This document shows, one piece after another, positions 34,945 through 45,106 of a DNA stretch of 64,000 bases. Both the position numbers and the translations under genes were made by a program. The stretch spans positions 124,001 through 188,000 of the forward strand of contig NZ_BMMX01000006.1 in assembly GCF_014646155.1 (NCBI RefSeq), given 5' to 3'. The notes beneath the pieces are model-generated. The model was given only the letters and a program-made list of their open reading frames with translations. It did not search any database and was not told where the DNA came from. Position 1 is the first letter of the stretch; each line of letters starts with the position of its first letter. This stretch comes from Mangrovihabitans endophyticus. Lineage in GTDB: Bacteria; Actinomycetota; Actinomycetes; Mycobacteriales; Micromonosporaceae.

Positions 34945-37038
34945 TCAGAAACGCCCGCCGCCGCCGCGGCGACCGCCGCCCCCGGTGCGCCGGCCCCGGC
35001 TGGCGCTGCCTCCGAAGCCGCCGCCGCCCCAGCCCCCGCCCCAGCCGCCGTGCCCGTGCGACCCGCCGTGCCGATGGCCGTGGCCGCCGGCCAGGATCCC
35101 GCCGAGCACCGCGCCGGCAAAGGAGCCCGCATCGAAACCGCCGGTGCCCCGGCCGCCGTAGCCACCGTCGTAACCGCCCCACCCCTGCACGTCGGCTCGC
35201 GCCTGCTGACCGGCCTGCGCCGCGAGCCGCTGCGCCTGCTGCGCCTGGCCGACCGCGGCCACCGGGTCGGAGCCGGCCAGGCTTTCCGCGAGGGCCAGGT
35301 GCCGTTGCGCTTCGGAGAGTGACACCCGCGCGCCGGCCTGCACCGCGCCGCGCCGCGTGGTGATGAAGTCGCCGGCCGCGGCCACCTCCGCGCGCGCCAC
35401 CGGAAGGGCCTGGGTGAGCATGCTGCGGGCGCGTGCCGCGCGCTCCGCGGTGTCACGAGCCTCAGCCAGCGCGTCGTCGAGTGCGGCGTCGGCCGCTTGC
35501 AGCCGTGCGGCGTCCGACGGGGGATCGGTGCGCGGCTGCGCCAGCCCGGACCGGACGTCGGATACCACCCGTTCGGCTTCGCTCACCGCCGGCGCCAGGG
35601 CGGTGGGCACCGGTCCCTCGCCGGCCATGGCGGCGCGCCCGGCGGCGATCTCCGCCTCCACCTCCAAGATCAGTGACTGGACGGCATCCCGCGCGGACGC
35701 GAGATCGGTGGCCGCCCGGTCGACCGCCGCGAGAAGCTGCTCGGCCTGGTCCGCGGCCTGCTCCGCGGCGCGGACCGCGAGAGCCGCCTCCGCGCGATCC
35801 CCGCCGGGCACCTCACCGCCGGGGGCCTCCGCTGCGGGCACCTCGTCCCCGGGAGCCGCCCCGGCACCGTCGTCGTTGGCGAGCGCCGCGGTCGCCCGGG
35901 ACACCGCCTGGGCGGCGAACGCCAGGCGCTCCCGGGCCTGCTCGGCGTTGGTCGCGATGCCGGTGGCGGTGCTTGCGTCATAGCGGGAGAGCAGTTCGGC
36001 CGTCGTGGTCTCGGCGGCCGGAAGCCGCGCCTGGAGAGCCGCGCGCCGGCGGTCGACCTCGGCGGCTACCTCGGCCGCTCGCCCCTCGATGTCGCGCAGG
36101 CGATCGAACGCCTCGGACTCCGCGTCCAGACGGTCGTCGGCGGCACGGCAGCGCTCGATGATCTGCTCCAGCACCGGACGCTGCTGCGCGGGGTCGGAAC
36201 CTGCCTCCTCCTCCAAGGTCATGCGCAGCCGGAAGGCCTCGGCGACGTCGCGTCGCGAGGTCTCCAAGGCGTCGCGGAACTGGCGGGTGGCCTCGGCGCC
36301 GTACTGCCCGGTGGCCATGTCGAGCTCGCGCTCGCTGGCGCGCAGATCGTCATCCAGCTCGATGAGCATCGCGTTCGCCCGGCTGGTCAGCTCCTGGGTG
36401 GAGACCGCGGGTGCGGCGCGGGACGCGGAGGTCGTGGTGCGGGACGCGGAGGTCGTGGTGCGGCGCATCCGCCGGACCACGACCCAGGCGATCCCACCGG
36501 CGATCACCAGGAGGATGACCACGACGGCGAGGAGCGCACCGCCGCCGGAGGAACCCGATGCGGCGTCGCGGTAGCCGTCCGCCGCCGCGACCACCGCACC
36601 GGCCCAGTCGCCACGAGACAGCGCCGGTTCGATGTCGTCCCGGGCCACGTCGGCCAGCTCGTCGTCGGACACCCGCGAGTCCGCGGGGAAGGAGTAGGCG
36701 TACCCGCGGTCGACGGTCGCGACGGCGAGCAGCGCGTCCCGGTCTCCGAGATCGCTGAGCCGGGCCGTCTCGTCGGTCCACTGCTGCGCCGGCTCCGCGT
36801 CGAAGGACTCGACGAACACCACGAAGAGCTGAATGCCGGTGTCGTCCTGCAGGCGGCGCAGCGCCGATTCGGCCGCGGCCCGGCCGGTGTCCAGCGCCCC
36901 GGCGTGATCGGTGATCTGGCCTCCCAGACGGGTCGGCGCTTCCGCGGCGGCCGGCGTGGCCACCAGCAGGGGCGCACCCACGAGCAAGACGGCGACCAAC
37001 GCGAGCAGGGCGGGCAACGCCCGTCGGATCGGAGTCAC
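34945..37038 (-). CDS. TPM-domain membrane-anchored protein with glycine-rich C-terminus
   Basis: A 697-residue exported protein. A signal peptide covers ~1-33 (LLALVAVLLVGAPLLVA, cleavage near AAAEA). The extracytoplasmic TPM domain (~36-160) includes ITDHAGALD and LLAVATVDRGYAYSF. One membrane helix (~168-190, LLAVVVILLVIAGGIAWVVV) leads to a long cytoplasmic coiled coil (~210-600) and a Gly/His-rich tail (GHGHRHGGSHGHGG). This layout is the common actinobacterial TPM-phosphatase type; the role is unclear. A perfect 21-bp duplication just after the membrane helix encodes TTTSASR twice (~36417-36462). The start is GTG with a weak site. Confidence 0.85.
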   Translation of the reverse strand: MTPIRRALPALLALVAVLLVGAPLLVATPAAAEAPTRLGGQITDHAGALDTGRAAAESALRRLQDDTGIQLFVVFVESFDAEPAQQWTDETARLSDLGDRDALLAVATVDRGYAYSFPADSRVSDDELADVARDDIEPALSRGDWAGAVVAAADGYRDAASGSSGGGALLAVVVILLVIAGGIAWVVVRRMRRTTTSASRTTTSASRAAPAVSTQELTSRANAMLIELDDDLRASERELDMATGQYGAEATRQFRDALETSRRDVAEAFRLRMTLEEEAGSDPAQQRPVLEQIIERCRAADDRLDAESEAFDRLRDIEGRAAEVAAEVDRRRAALQARLPAAETTTAELLSRYDASTATGIATNAEQARERLAFAAQAVSRATAALANDDGAGAAPGDEVPAAEAPGGEVPGGDRAEAALAVRAAEQAADQAEQLLAAVDRAATDLASARDAVQSLILEVEAEIAAGRAAMAGEGPVPTALAPAVSEAERVVSDVRSGLAQPRTDPPSDAARLQAADAALDDALAEARDTAERAARARSMLTQALPVARAEVAAAGDFITTRRGAVQAGARVSLSEAQRHLALAESLAGSDPVAAVGQAQQAQRLAAQAGQQARADVQGWGGYDGGYGGRGTGGFDAGSFAGAVLGGILAGGHGHRHGGSHGHGGWGGGWGGGGFGGSASRGRRTGGGGRRGGGGRF

Positions 37039-37177
37039 CTGCTCAACTTAGAGGTCGGTCGGCCAGTTGTGCGCGGGCTGTGCGCGACGGACCCGCGAGC
37101 CGCGAATATCGCCAGGCCACGCCGCGGAGTGAGAAGGTGGGACCGGTGATCGGATCGACGGCGAAAGGTCATGCGAC

Positions 37178-38263
37178 ATGAGTCAGCGGGTGCAGGGTGT
37201 CATCTCACGCGCCAAGGGCGCACCGGTCGAGGTGACGACGGTGATCGTGCCCGATCCTGGGCCGGGCGAGGCGGTGGTGCGGGTGCAGGCCTGCGGCGTC
37301 TGCCACACCGATCTGCATTACCGCGAGGGCGGCATCAACGACGAATTCCCCTTCCTGCTCGGGCATGAGGCGGCCGGGGTGGTGGAGGCGGTGGGTGACG
37401 GGGTCGCCGATGTCGCCCCGGGCGACTTCGTGGTACTGAATTGGCGCGCCGTCTGCGGCGACTGCCGGGCGTGCCGTCGCGGCAAGCCGTGGTACTGCTT
37501 CGCCACGCACAACGCGGCGCAGCGGATGACCCTGGAAGACGGCACGGAGCTGTCGCCGGCACTGGGTATCGGCGCGTTCGCGGAGAAGACCTTGGTGCAC
37601 TCCGGCCAGTGCACCAAGGTCGACCCGCAGGCCCGTCCGGCAGCGGTGGGCCTGCTCGGCTGCGGCGTGATGGCGGGCATCGGGGCGGCGATCAACACCG
37701 GCGGCGTGACCCGTGGCGACGCGGTCGCGGTCATCGGGTGCGGCGGCGTGGGCGACGGTGCGGTGGCCGGCGCCGCGCTGGCGGGCGCCACCACGATCAT
37801 CGCGATCGACACCGATGATCGGAAACTGGAGTGGGCCCGCGGTTTCGGCGCCACGCACACGATCAACGCGCGCGGCGCGGACGTGGTGGCCGCGGTGCAG
37901 GAACTCACCGGCGGCCACGGCGCCGACGTGGTCATCGAGGCGGTGGGCCGCCCGGAGACCTACAAGCAGGCGTTCTACGCGCGCGACCTGGCCGGGACGG
38001 TGGTCCTGGTCGGGGTGCCGACCCCGGAGATGACCGTTGAGCTGCCGCTGCTCGACGTGTTCGGCCGCGGTGGCGCGCTCAAGTCGAGTTGGTACGGCGA
38101 CTGCCTGCCGACCCGGGACTTTCCCATGCTGACCGAGCTGTACCGGCAGGGGCGGCTCGACCTGAACGCCTTCGTGACCGAGGAGATCCGGCTCGACCAG
38201 GTCGAGGAGGCGTTCGGCAAGATGCACACCGGCGGCGTGCTGCGCTCGGTGGTGATCTTCTGA
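37178..38263 (+). CDS. mscR: S-(hydroxymethyl)mycothiol dehydrogenase
   Basis: A 361-residue zinc alcohol dehydrogenase that oxidises the formaldehyde-mycothiol adduct with NAD, detoxifying formaldehyde in actinobacteria; it is also reported to act on S-nitrosomycothiol. Catalytic zinc ligands lie in CGVCHTD and GHEAAG; the structural zinc site is [15 protein letters not shown]. The Rossmann loop is [10 protein letters not shown] with Asp in [11 protein letters not shown] favouring NAD. The length and the [13 protein letters not shown] insert match MscR/AdhE2. The stop overlaps the ATG of the metallo-hydrolase gene by one base (TGATG), a pairing conserved in this class. Confidence 0.93.
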   Translation: MSQRVQGVISRAKGAPVEVTTVIVPDPGPGEAVVRVQACGVCHTDLHYREGGINDEFPFLLGHEAAGVVEAVGDGVADVAPGDFVVLNWRAVCGDCRACRRGKPWYCFATHNAAQRMTLEDGTELSPALGIGAFAEKTLVHSGQCTKVDPQARPAAVGLLGCGVMAGIGAAINTGGVTRGDAVAVIGCGGVGDGAVAGAALAGATTIIAIDTDDRKLEWARGFGATHTINARGADVVAAVQELTGGHGADVVIEAVGRPETYKQAFYARDLAGTVVLVGVPTPEMTVELPLLDVFGRGGALKSSWYGDCLPTRDFPMLTELYRQGRLDLNAFVTEEIRLDQVEEAFGKMHTGGVLRSVVIF

Positions 38264-38859
38264 TGGTGCGCGTCGACCATGCCGTGACGAGCGGGACGTT
38301 CTCCCTGGACGGCCAGACCTTCGACGTGGACAACAACGTGTGGGTGGTGGGGGACGACCGGGAATGCGTGGTCATCGACGCGCCGCACTCGGTGCCGGGC
38401 ATCCTGCAGGTGGTCGGCGACCGCACGGTGACCGCGATCGTGCTGACCCACGCGCACGACGATCACGTGCGGGTGGCTCCGGAACTGGCACGGCGCACCG
38501 GCGCGCCGATGTTTCTGCATCCGCTGGAGGAACCGCTGTGGCGGCTGACCCACCCGGATGTGCCGATGCCGCGGGCGCTGTCGGACGGCGAGCAGATCGG
38601 TGCGCTGCGGGTCATCCACACGCCGGGACACAGCCCCGGCGCGGTCTGCCTGTACGCGGCAGAGCTGGGCGCGGTCTTCACCGGCGACACCCTGTTCCAA
38701 GGCGGCCCGGGCGCCACCGGCCGCTCGTACAGCGATCGGGACACCATCGAGGCGTCGATCCGGGACCGGCTGCTCACCCTGCCGCCGGAGACCGTGGTGC
38801 ACACCGGCCACGGCGACGACACGACGATCGGCGCGGAGAACGGCGTGGCGCGGTCCTGA
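38263..38859 (+). CDS. Metallo-beta-lactamase-fold hydrolase linked to mscR
   Basis: A 198-residue glyoxalase II-like hydrolase. Metal ligands are in LTHAHDDHV (HxHxDH), the later HTPGHSPGA and GDTLFQGG, and a final His in VHTGHGDDT. It overlaps mscR by one base and is probably a thioester hydrolase acting on the S-formylmycothiol made by MscR, which would complete formaldehyde oxidation to formate; this is the accepted suggestion from context rather than shown here. Confidence 0.88.
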   Translation: MVRVDHAVTSGTFSLDGQTFDVDNNVWVVGDDRECVVIDAPHSVPGILQVVGDRTVTAIVLTHAHDDHVRVAPELARRTGAPMFLHPLEEPLWRLTHPDVPMPRALSDGEQIGALRVIHTPGHSPGAVCLYAAELGAVFTGDTLFQGGPGATGRSYSDRDTIEASIRDRLLTLPPETVVHTGHGDDTTIGAENGVARS

Positions 38860-38913
38860 CCACCCGGCGGGCGCGCGGATCCCCGTGCGTCCGCCGGACA
38901 GCCGGTGGTCAGG
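38855..38913. terminator. Bidirectional terminator between converging genes
   Basis: CCTGACCACCCGGC and GCCGGTGGTCAGG form an outer imperfect inverted repeat spanning both stop codons. Within it 38866-38878 pairs with 38883-38895 (13 bp with two G-U pairs, loop ATCC). This nested hairpin should stop transcription from both sides. Confidence 0.7.
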
Positions 38914-40297
38914 CGGCCCGGGCGTACGCCGGGATGGAACGGTCGGCCAGCAGGTCCAGCGAGAGCGCGGCGGTCCAGGAGAACGCCGGCTCCCCGATGC
39001 CCTCGCCGGTCATCGGGTGGAAGTACTCGTACTCGCCGGAGCGATGCACCAGGCGCACCATCGCGGTGCGCAGATCCTCCGCCTCATCCCGGTACCCGTG
39101 CTGGAGCATGCCGCGACGCAGCAGCCAGTTCACGTTGATCCAGACCGGCCCGCGCCAATAACGCAGCGTGTCGAAGTCGGCTGCGGTCCGGTCGTAGCTG
39201 GGCGCCGGCAGGTCCGTCTGCTGCGGCAGGCCGAAGCGCGCCGAGCGGGCCTCCGTCATGATGTCGTCCGCGTAATAGGCAGGCAGGTCCGGCAGGATCA
39301 GCGGGACCAGGCCGCTGATGCACCGGGCCGGGCTGTGTGCTCCGGTACGCACGTCCAGCACCCGGAAGGTGCGGCTCCGCGCGTCGTAGAGCCGGTCCAC
39401 GATGGCCGTGGTGATGCGTTGCGCGCGCGCCCGGTGCACCTGCGGGTCGGCGCCGAGCACTCCGGCGATCTGTGCCAGGGCGATCTCGGCGGCGCCGAGG
39501 ATGGCGTTGAAGTTAGGGCATTCCACGACGAAGTCATGGTCCCGGGCGAGGTGGGCGTCGGCGTACCCGCCGTCGCGATAGGACAGGACCAGCCCGAGGT
39601 AGCGCGCGTAGTCGACGTCGGTGGGCCGGTGCGCGGCGTCCGCGACGTCCAGGTCGCGCCGGTGATATTTCTGCAGCAGCGTGAGGTCGGCCGGCACCGC
39701 GGACATGGCGGCGTCCCAGGCGGGACTGTTGTCCAGACCGGACTCCCAAGGGTGCACGATGCTGGCCAGCCCGGCACCGCCGGCATCGCGGTGACCGGTG
39801 AGATAGTCCTGTTGCGCGACCAGCCGCGGATAGAGCCATTCGAGGGCGGCGTGGGCCTCGCGGACCGCCGCCGCGCCGTGCGACATGGCGCGGCGGTACA
39901 CCTCCCACGCCGCGACGGCGTGCAACGGTGGCTGCACCAGGGCGGTGCTGCCGCGCGGGCGCCGACCGCCGTATGCGGGCACGTCCCAGAACACCGGGCC
40001 GGGGAAGTAGTCGCCCTCCGCGGTGTGCGGGTCGAAGACGATGTGCGGCACCCGGCCGTCCGGCCATTGCGCTTCGAAGAGGCTGCGCAGATCCCGCCAG
40101 GCGCGGGACGGATTCACGTAGCAGAGACCGACGGCGATGAACGCGGCGTCCCAGCTCCACTGGTGGGGATAGAGGCGGCGGGACGGGACCATATGGTCAC
40201 CGGCCCAGTTCTTGTCGAGGACACGGACGGCGGAATTCCAGAGTTCAGCAGACATCTCAGAGATCACAGCGGTCGGATCGGGCAGGTCCAGGTTCAT
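38909..40297 (-). CDS. MGH1-like (GH63-type) glycoside hydrolase
   Basis: A 462-residue (alpha/alpha)6-barrel protein. Segments PHQWSWDAAFIAVGLCYV, SLFEAQWPDGRVPHIVF, HPWESGLDNSPAWD and RYWRGPVWINVNWLL match the mannosylglycerate/glucosylglycerate hydrolase family, in which an Asp and a Glu act as catalytic acids. Likely substrates are glucosylglycerate or related compatible solutes. It has no signal peptide. A CGGGTAAACCCG palindrome at 40327-40338, about 30 nt upstream of the ATG, may be an operator. ATG at 40252 is an alternative start. Confidence 0.85.
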   Translation of the reverse strand: MNLDLPDPTAVISEMSAELWNSAVRVLDKNWAGDHMVPSRRLYPHQWSWDAAFIAVGLCYVNPSRAWRDLRSLFEAQWPDGRVPHIVFDPHTAEGDYFPGPVFWDVPAYGGRRPRGSTALVQPPLHAVAAWEVYRRAMSHGAAAVREAHAALEWLYPRLVAQQDYLTGHRDAGGAGLASIVHPWESGLDNSPAWDAAMSAVPADLTLLQKYHRRDLDVADAAHRPTDVDYARYLGLVLSYRDGGYADAHLARDHDFVVECPNFNAILGAAEIALAQIAGVLGADPQVHRARAQRITTAIVDRLYDARSRTFRVLDVRTGAHSPARCISGLVPLILPDLPAYYADDIMTEARSARFGLPQQTDLPAPSYDRTAADFDTLRYWRGPVWINVNWLLRRGMLQHGYRDEAEDLRTAMVRLVHRSGEYEYFHPMTGEGIGEPAFSWTAALSLDLLADRSIPAYARAA

Positions 40298-40692
40298 CTG
40301 TCGTAAAACCCTTTCCGCTGCACCGCCGGGTAAACCCGCTAGATCATCGGATCGGACGGCGGCGCTCGAATCCAAGCGAAAGCAACGTCTCGATTCGGTG
40401 GACGGCGGAAGAAGTTGTCCAGACCGTGGCAGCGGCGCCACGCACAAACGCCGCCATTTTATGCCGGGAGTTCCGCAACGACCTCGTCCGAACGGATGAG
40501 TCGGTCATGACGATCATCGTCGTCACCGCGGCCCATGGTGGGCTGTCGGCTGGTCCGGCGGGTGGTCGAACATGGGCGGGGAGGTGCAAAACATCCCAAG
40601 CGCCACAAGATCGCGTCTTCCGCGTACAGGTGGCGGCGAGTAGTGTCTTGGCTCCCAAGCGTGTCGTTCACCGTCTCGGAGGCGTTGTCGCG
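40298..40692. other. 395-nt divergent intergenic region
   Basis: The spacer between the glycosidase and the FAD monooxygenase should carry both promoters. Beyond the CGGGTAAACCCG palindrome at 40327-40338 I see no gene or strong secondary structure. Confidence 0.5.
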
Positions 40693-41802
40693 ATGTCCTT
40701 GCGCATCCTTGTCGTGGGCGCCGGCATCGCCGGTCTCGCGGCGGCCAGGGGCCTTCGGGTGGCCGGCTTCCGGCCCGATGTGGTCGACAAGCTGTCCGCC
40801 AGTGTGGTTCCGGCGGCCGGGATCTTCCTCCCCGGCAACGCCATCCGGGCCATGCGCCGGCTCGGCCTGGACGCACCGTTGCGTCCCCTCGGCGATCTCA
40901 TCTTTCGGATGATCTTCCTCGATTCCCGTGCCCGCGGGCTCTTCGAGCTGGACGCCGCCGCGATCTGGGCGGGTGTCGGCGAGTCGCGTGCGCTCTCCCG
41001 CGGCGAGCTGCAGCGGGTGCTGCTCACCGGGGTGGGTGGTGAGGTTCGCTACGACACGGAAGTGAGCGCGTTGCAGGCGGTCGACGGCGCGGTGAAGGTC
41101 GACTTCCGGGACGGCCGGGTGGCCGAGTACGACCTGGTGATCGGCGCGGACGGGCGCCGATCGTCGGTCCGGGTGCATGCCGGCCTGGGCGCTGCCGCGA
41201 CGCCCACCGGCCAGGTCGTCTATCGCAGCGTGGTGCGCGGCGCCCCGCCGCTGTCCGACCTGACCGTCCTGCTCGGCCGGCGATGCGCGTTCCAGATGAT
41301 GCCGATGGGTGGCCGGCGGCTGTACTGCTATGCCGACGAGATCGTGACCGCCGGCACGCCCGACGCGGAGGACCCGCTGGCACGCGTGCGGGAGCTGTTC
41401 GCCGACTTCGGCGGGCACGTCCCGGCGGTTCTGGAGGCCATGGAGACGGTGCAGGTCGCGCACACCGACGAGGTGGTGCTGGACCGGTGGCATGCCGGGC
41501 CGGTGCTGCTGGTCGGTGACGCCGCGCACGCGACCGCGCCGACGTTGGCGCAGGGCGCTGCGATGGCGCTGGAGGACGCGGTGGTGCTCGGCGAGGTGCT
41601 GCGCGAGTCGTCCGGTGACATCCCGGCCGCACTGGACGCCTACGAGAAGCGTCGTCGGCCGCGCTGCGTTCAGATGCGCGAGCGGACTCTGGAGCGCGAC
41701 CGCACCTGCGAGGTCCCGCCCACGCTGCGCGATCCGATGCTGCGGAGGCGCGGCCAGCGGATCTTCACGGACCACTACCGCGAGCTGATCCTTCCGTTCT
41801 GA
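40693..41802 (+). CDS. FAD-dependent monooxygenase
   Basis: A 369-residue group A flavoprotein monooxygenase. It opens with the dinucleotide motif [15 protein letters not shown], carries the DG motif in [12 protein letters not shown] and the FAD-ribityl GD motif in [19 protein letters not shown]. The length is typical of UbiH/PHBH-like hydroxylases. The aromatic or isoprenoid substrate cannot be deduced, and no biosynthetic genes flank it. GGAGG lies ~10 nt upstream of the ATG. Confidence 0.88.
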   Translation: MSLRILVVGAGIAGLAAARGLRVAGFRPDVVDKLSASVVPAAGIFLPGNAIRAMRRLGLDAPLRPLGDLIFRMIFLDSRARGLFELDAAAIWAGVGESRALSRGELQRVLLTGVGGEVRYDTEVSALQAVDGAVKVDFRDGRVAEYDLVIGADGRRSSVRVHAGLGAAATPTGQVVYRSVVRGAPPLSDLTVLLGRRCAFQMMPMGGRRLYCYADEIVTAGTPDAEDPLARVRELFADFGGHVPAVLEAMETVQVAHTDEVVLDRWHAGPVLLVGDAAHATAPTLAQGAAMALEDAVVLGEVLRESSGDIPAALDAYEKRRRPRCVQMRERTLERDRTCEVPPTLRDPMLRRRGQRIFTDHYRELILPF

Positions 41803-41926
41803 GCGAGCTCGTTCGGATTGGTGCCCCCGCGCCCGCGCAGACCCGGCGGGGGATTATTCTGCCTGCGAGGTACGCCTTTCCCGAGGCGCACCCGGAGTGG
41901 GACGAACGAGACACCGGAGGCGATCC

Positions 41927-43678
41927 GTGACGACTGTCGCGCCTAAGCCGATCGTGACCCGGCCCTGGCCGGTGCGACCGCAGGTCAGGGGCTCAGCCTT
42001 CGCGCGGGTTCTCCGCACGACCGACGCGAAGCAGATCGGGATCATGTACATGATCACCGCCTTCGTGTTCTTCATGCTGGGCGGCCTGATGGCCCTGCTG
42101 ATGCGCGCCGAGCTGGCCCGTCCGGGCATGCAGTTCCTGTCGCCCGAGCAGTACAACCAGCTCTTCACCATGCATGGCACGATCATGCTGCTGTTCTTCG
42201 CGACGCCGATCGTGTTCGCGTTCGCCAACTTCGTGGTGCCGATCCAGATCGGCGCGCCGGACGTGTCGTTCCCGCGGCTCAACGCGTTCGCCTACTGGCT
42301 TTACCTGTTCGGCGGCTTGATCGCCATCGGTGGGTTCCTGACGCCCGGCGGCGCGGCCGACTTCGGCTGGTTCGCCTACACGCCGCTGAGCGACGGCCTG
42401 CACTCGCCCGGCGTGGGCGGGAACATGTGGGTGGTCGGCCTGGCCATCTCCGGCCTGGGCACGATCCTCGGCGGCGTCAACATGATCACCACGATCCTGA
42501 CGCTGCGCGCGCCCGGCATGACGATGTTCCGGATGCCGATCATGACCTGGAACATCCTGGTCACCAGCCTCCTGGTGATCATGGTGTTCCCGTTCCTGGC
42601 CGCGGCGCTGTTCGCGCTCGCCGCCGACCGGGTGCTCGGCGCGCACGTCTTCGACGTGAACACCGGTGGGCCGATGCTCTGGCAGCATCTGTTCTGGTTC
42701 TTCGGTCATCCCGAGGTCTACATCGTGGCGTTGCCGTTCTTCGGCATCATCACCGAGGTCATCCCGGTGTTCAGCCGCAAGCCGGTGTTCGGCTACAAGG
42801 GCCTGGTCGCCGCGACGCTGCTGATCGGCGGCCTGTCGATGAGCGTGTGGGCGCACCACATGTTCGTCACCGGCCAGGTGCTGCTGCCCTTCTTCAGCTT
42901 CCTGAGCTTCATGATCGCGGTGCCGACCGGCATGAAGTTCTTCGTGTGGATCGGGTCCATGTGGCGCGGTCAGATCAGCTTCGAGACGCCGATGATGTTC
43001 GCCATCGGCTTCCTGGTGACGTTCCTGTTCGGCGGTCTGTCCGGCGTGCTGCTCGCCGCGCCGCCGATCGACTTCCACGTCTCCGACTCGTACTTCGTGG
43101 TCGCGCACTTCCACTACGTGCTCTTCGGCACCATCGTGTTCGCGGTGTTCTCCGGCATCTACTTCTGGTTCCCGAAGATGTTCGGCCGGATGCTCGACGA
43201 CCGGCTGGGTAAGGTCCACTTCTGGCTGACCTTCATCGGTTTCCACACCACGTTCCTGGTGCAGCACTGGCTCGGCACCGAGGGCATGCCCCGGCGGTAC
43301 GCCGACTACCTGCCCACGGACGGCTTCACCACGCTGAACACGATCTCCACCCTGGGGTCGTTCGTGCTGGGCGCCTCCACGTTGCCGTTCATCTACAACG
43401 TGTGGAAGTCCTACAAGGTGGGCCAGTTGGTCACCGTGGACGACCCGTGGGGCCACGGCAACTCGCTGGAGTGGGCCACGTCCTGCCCGCCGCCGCTGCG
43501 CAACTTCGACAGGATGCCGCGGATCCGCTCCGAGCGGCCGGCGTTCGACGCCAAGTTCCCGGAGCTGGCCGCCGGTGCGCACCTCCCCGGTCCGCCCGAG
43601 GGTGGTGCCCGCCCGTTGTCCGGTGACTCCGACGGCGGCGCGAGCTACGTGGAGGACACCTCCGGTAACCGCGACTGA
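41927..43678 (+). CDS. ctaD: Cytochrome c oxidase subunit I
   Basis: A 583-residue aa3-type terminal oxidase subunit with twelve predicted membrane helices. Haem a and a3/CuB ligands are visible in [21 protein letters not shown] (His and the cross-linked Tyr), WAHHMF and HFHYVLFG. Proton-channel features such as GFHTTF follow. The GTG start has GGAGG 7 nt upstream. The other oxidase genes (ctaC, ctaE, qcr) are not adjacent, as for the second or detached ctaD of many actinomycetes. A strong terminator follows. Confidence 0.97.
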   Translation: MTTVAPKPIVTRPWPVRPQVRGSAFARVLRTTDAKQIGIMYMITAFVFFMLGGLMALLMRAELARPGMQFLSPEQYNQLFTMHGTIMLLFFATPIVFAFANFVVPIQIGAPDVSFPRLNAFAYWLYLFGGLIAIGGFLTPGGAADFGWFAYTPLSDGLHSPGVGGNMWVVGLAISGLGTILGGVNMITTILTLRAPGMTMFRMPIMTWNILVTSLLVIMVFPFLAAALFALAADRVLGAHVFDVNTGGPMLWQHLFWFFGHPEVYIVALPFFGIITEVIPVFSRKPVFGYKGLVAATLLIGGLSMSVWAHHMFVTGQVLLPFFSFLSFMIAVPTGMKFFVWIGSMWRGQISFETPMMFAIGFLVTFLFGGLSGVLLAAPPIDFHVSDSYFVVAHFHYVLFGTIVFAVFSGIYFWFPKMFGRMLDDRLGKVHFWLTFIGFHTTFLVQHWLGTEGMPRRYADYLPTDGFTTLNTISTLGSFVLGASTLPFIYNVWKSYKVGQLVTVDDPWGHGNSLEWATSCPPPLRNFDRMPRIRSERPAFDAKFPELAAGAHLPGPPEGGARPLSGDSDGGASYVEDTSGNRD

Positions 43679-43692
43679 CGACGCACGCGCGC

Positions 43693-43728
43693 AACGGCCC
43701 GCCTCCGCTCAAGCGGAGGCGGGCCGTT
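43693..43728 (+). terminator. Rho-independent-type terminator after ctaD
   Basis: AACGGCCCGCCTCCGCT at 43693-43709 pairs perfectly with 43712-43728, and flanking CGCACGCG/CGCGTGCG-like bases extend the stem. It begins 15 nt after the ctaD stop. Confidence 0.85.
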
Positions 43729-43818
43729 ACGCGTGCGTGGAGGCGGACGTCACCCCTAAATGCCTTGGCCAAGTGTCGTACCCGTGGCGCAGGATGGCGG
43801 GCGGAGGTTAGGACCGCA

Positions 43819-45105
43819 ATGACACTCACGCCTTACAAGGAGACGCTCGCCCTGCGCGGCATCCGTTCGCTGCTGGTGGTGGCGACGCTGGCGCGCATCC
43901 CGATCGCGGCGGGGCCGGTGGTCATCACCCTGCACGTGGTGCAGGACCTGCATCGCGGATACGGCCTCGCCGGTCTGGCCACCGCCGCCTTCACCATCGG
44001 CAGTTCTCTCGGCGCGCCGATCATGGGGCGTTTGATGGACGGCCGTGGTCTGCGGCCGGTCCTGGTGCTCACCACGGTGGGCGAGGTCACCTTCTGGACC
44101 AGCGCGCAGGCCATGCCGTACTGGGCGGTGCTGCTCGCCGCACTGGTCGGCGGCATCGTCACGCTGCCCGCCTTCGCGGTGGCCCGGCAGTCCATCGCGG
44201 CGCTCGCCCCGGAGTCTCACCGGCGGGCCGCCTTCTCGCTGGATTCGATCGCCACGGAGATCTCGTTCATGACCGGGCCGGCGCTGGGCGTCGTGGTCGC
44301 CACCACGGTCGGCGGGCGTCCCGCGATGTTCGCGCTGGGAGCCGGCATCCTGATCTCCGGCATTGGTCTCTTCTGGCTCGACCCGCCGATTCGGGGCCGC
44401 GGCGAGGAGCCGACGTCAGTGGCCGCCCGGGTGCCGCGTCGTAGCTGGGTGACGCCTCGGTTCGTCGCCGTGCTCGCGGTCACCATGGCCTCCACGGTGG
44501 TGCTCAGCGGCACCGACGTGGCCATCATCGGCAACCTGCGGGGAACCGGCCAGGTCGAGTGGACCGGCCTGGTCTACGCGGTCTGGGCGGCCTATTCGAT
44601 GCTCGGCGGTTTCGCCTACGGGACAGGGAACCGCAGCCTGTCGCCGCTGACGCTGCTCGCGTCGATGGCGGTGGTGACCGTGCCGGTCGGTCTCGGCGGG
44701 CATCAGTGGTGGCTGCTCGCCGTGCTGATGATCCCGGCCGGGGCGCTGTGCGCGCCGACCATCACGGCAACGGCGGACGTGGTGAGCCGTCTTGCTCCGG
44801 CGGCGGCGCGCGGCGAAGCGATGGGCCTGCACAATTCGTCGCTGACCGTCGGTGTGGCGCTCGGCGCACCAGTGGCCGGTGCGGCGATGGACGCGCTGTC
44901 CCCGCCGTGGGGATTTGCCGCCGTCGGCGGCCTGGGCATGCTTGTCGCGCTGGCGGTGCTGCCGACCGAGCTGCGCCGCCGCGCGGACGAGCGGCGGGCC
45001 GCCGCCGCGCAGCGGATGATCCGACTGGACACGGCTGTGCCGGCCGCGGGCGCTGTGCTAGCCGCGGAGGCCGAGCCGTCCGCGGGCGCCGAGCCGGCGC
45101 GCTGA
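43819..45105 (+). CDS. MFS transporter
   Basis: A 428-residue permease with about twelve membrane helices in two halves. The typical loop between helices 2 and 3 is APIMGRLMDGRGLRPVLV. The protein ends in a cytoplasmic Ala/Arg/Glu-rich tail. It resembles actinobacterial drug-efflux-like MFS proteins; the substrate is unknown. The ATG has AGGA 6 nt upstream. Its stop is separated from the opposing pncA stop by a single base. Confidence 0.9.
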   Translation: MTLTPYKETLALRGIRSLLVVATLARIPIAAGPVVITLHVVQDLHRGYGLAGLATAAFTIGSSLGAPIMGRLMDGRGLRPVLVLTTVGEVTFWTSAQAMPYWAVLLAALVGGIVTLPAFAVARQSIAALAPESHRRAAFSLDSIATEISFMTGPALGVVVATTVGGRPAMFALGAGILISGIGLFWLDPPIRGRGEEPTSVAARVPRRSWVTPRFVAVLAVTMASTVVLSGTDVAIIGNLRGTGQVEWTGLVYAVWAAYSMLGGFAYGTGNRSLSPLTLLASMAVVTVPVGLGGHQWWLLAVLMIPAGALCAPTITATADVVSRLAPAAARGEAMGLHNSSLTVGVALGAPVAGAAMDALSPPWGFAAVGGLGMLVALAVLPTELRRRADERRAAAAQRMIRLDTAVPAAGAVLAAEAEPSAGAEPAR

Positions 45106-45106
45106 G

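Noticed and set aside
41993..43582. 529-codon minus-strand frame opposite ctaD
   Set aside because: Composition of His, Arg, Gln and Glu is that of an antisense shadow; ctaD on the plus strand has all haem ligands.
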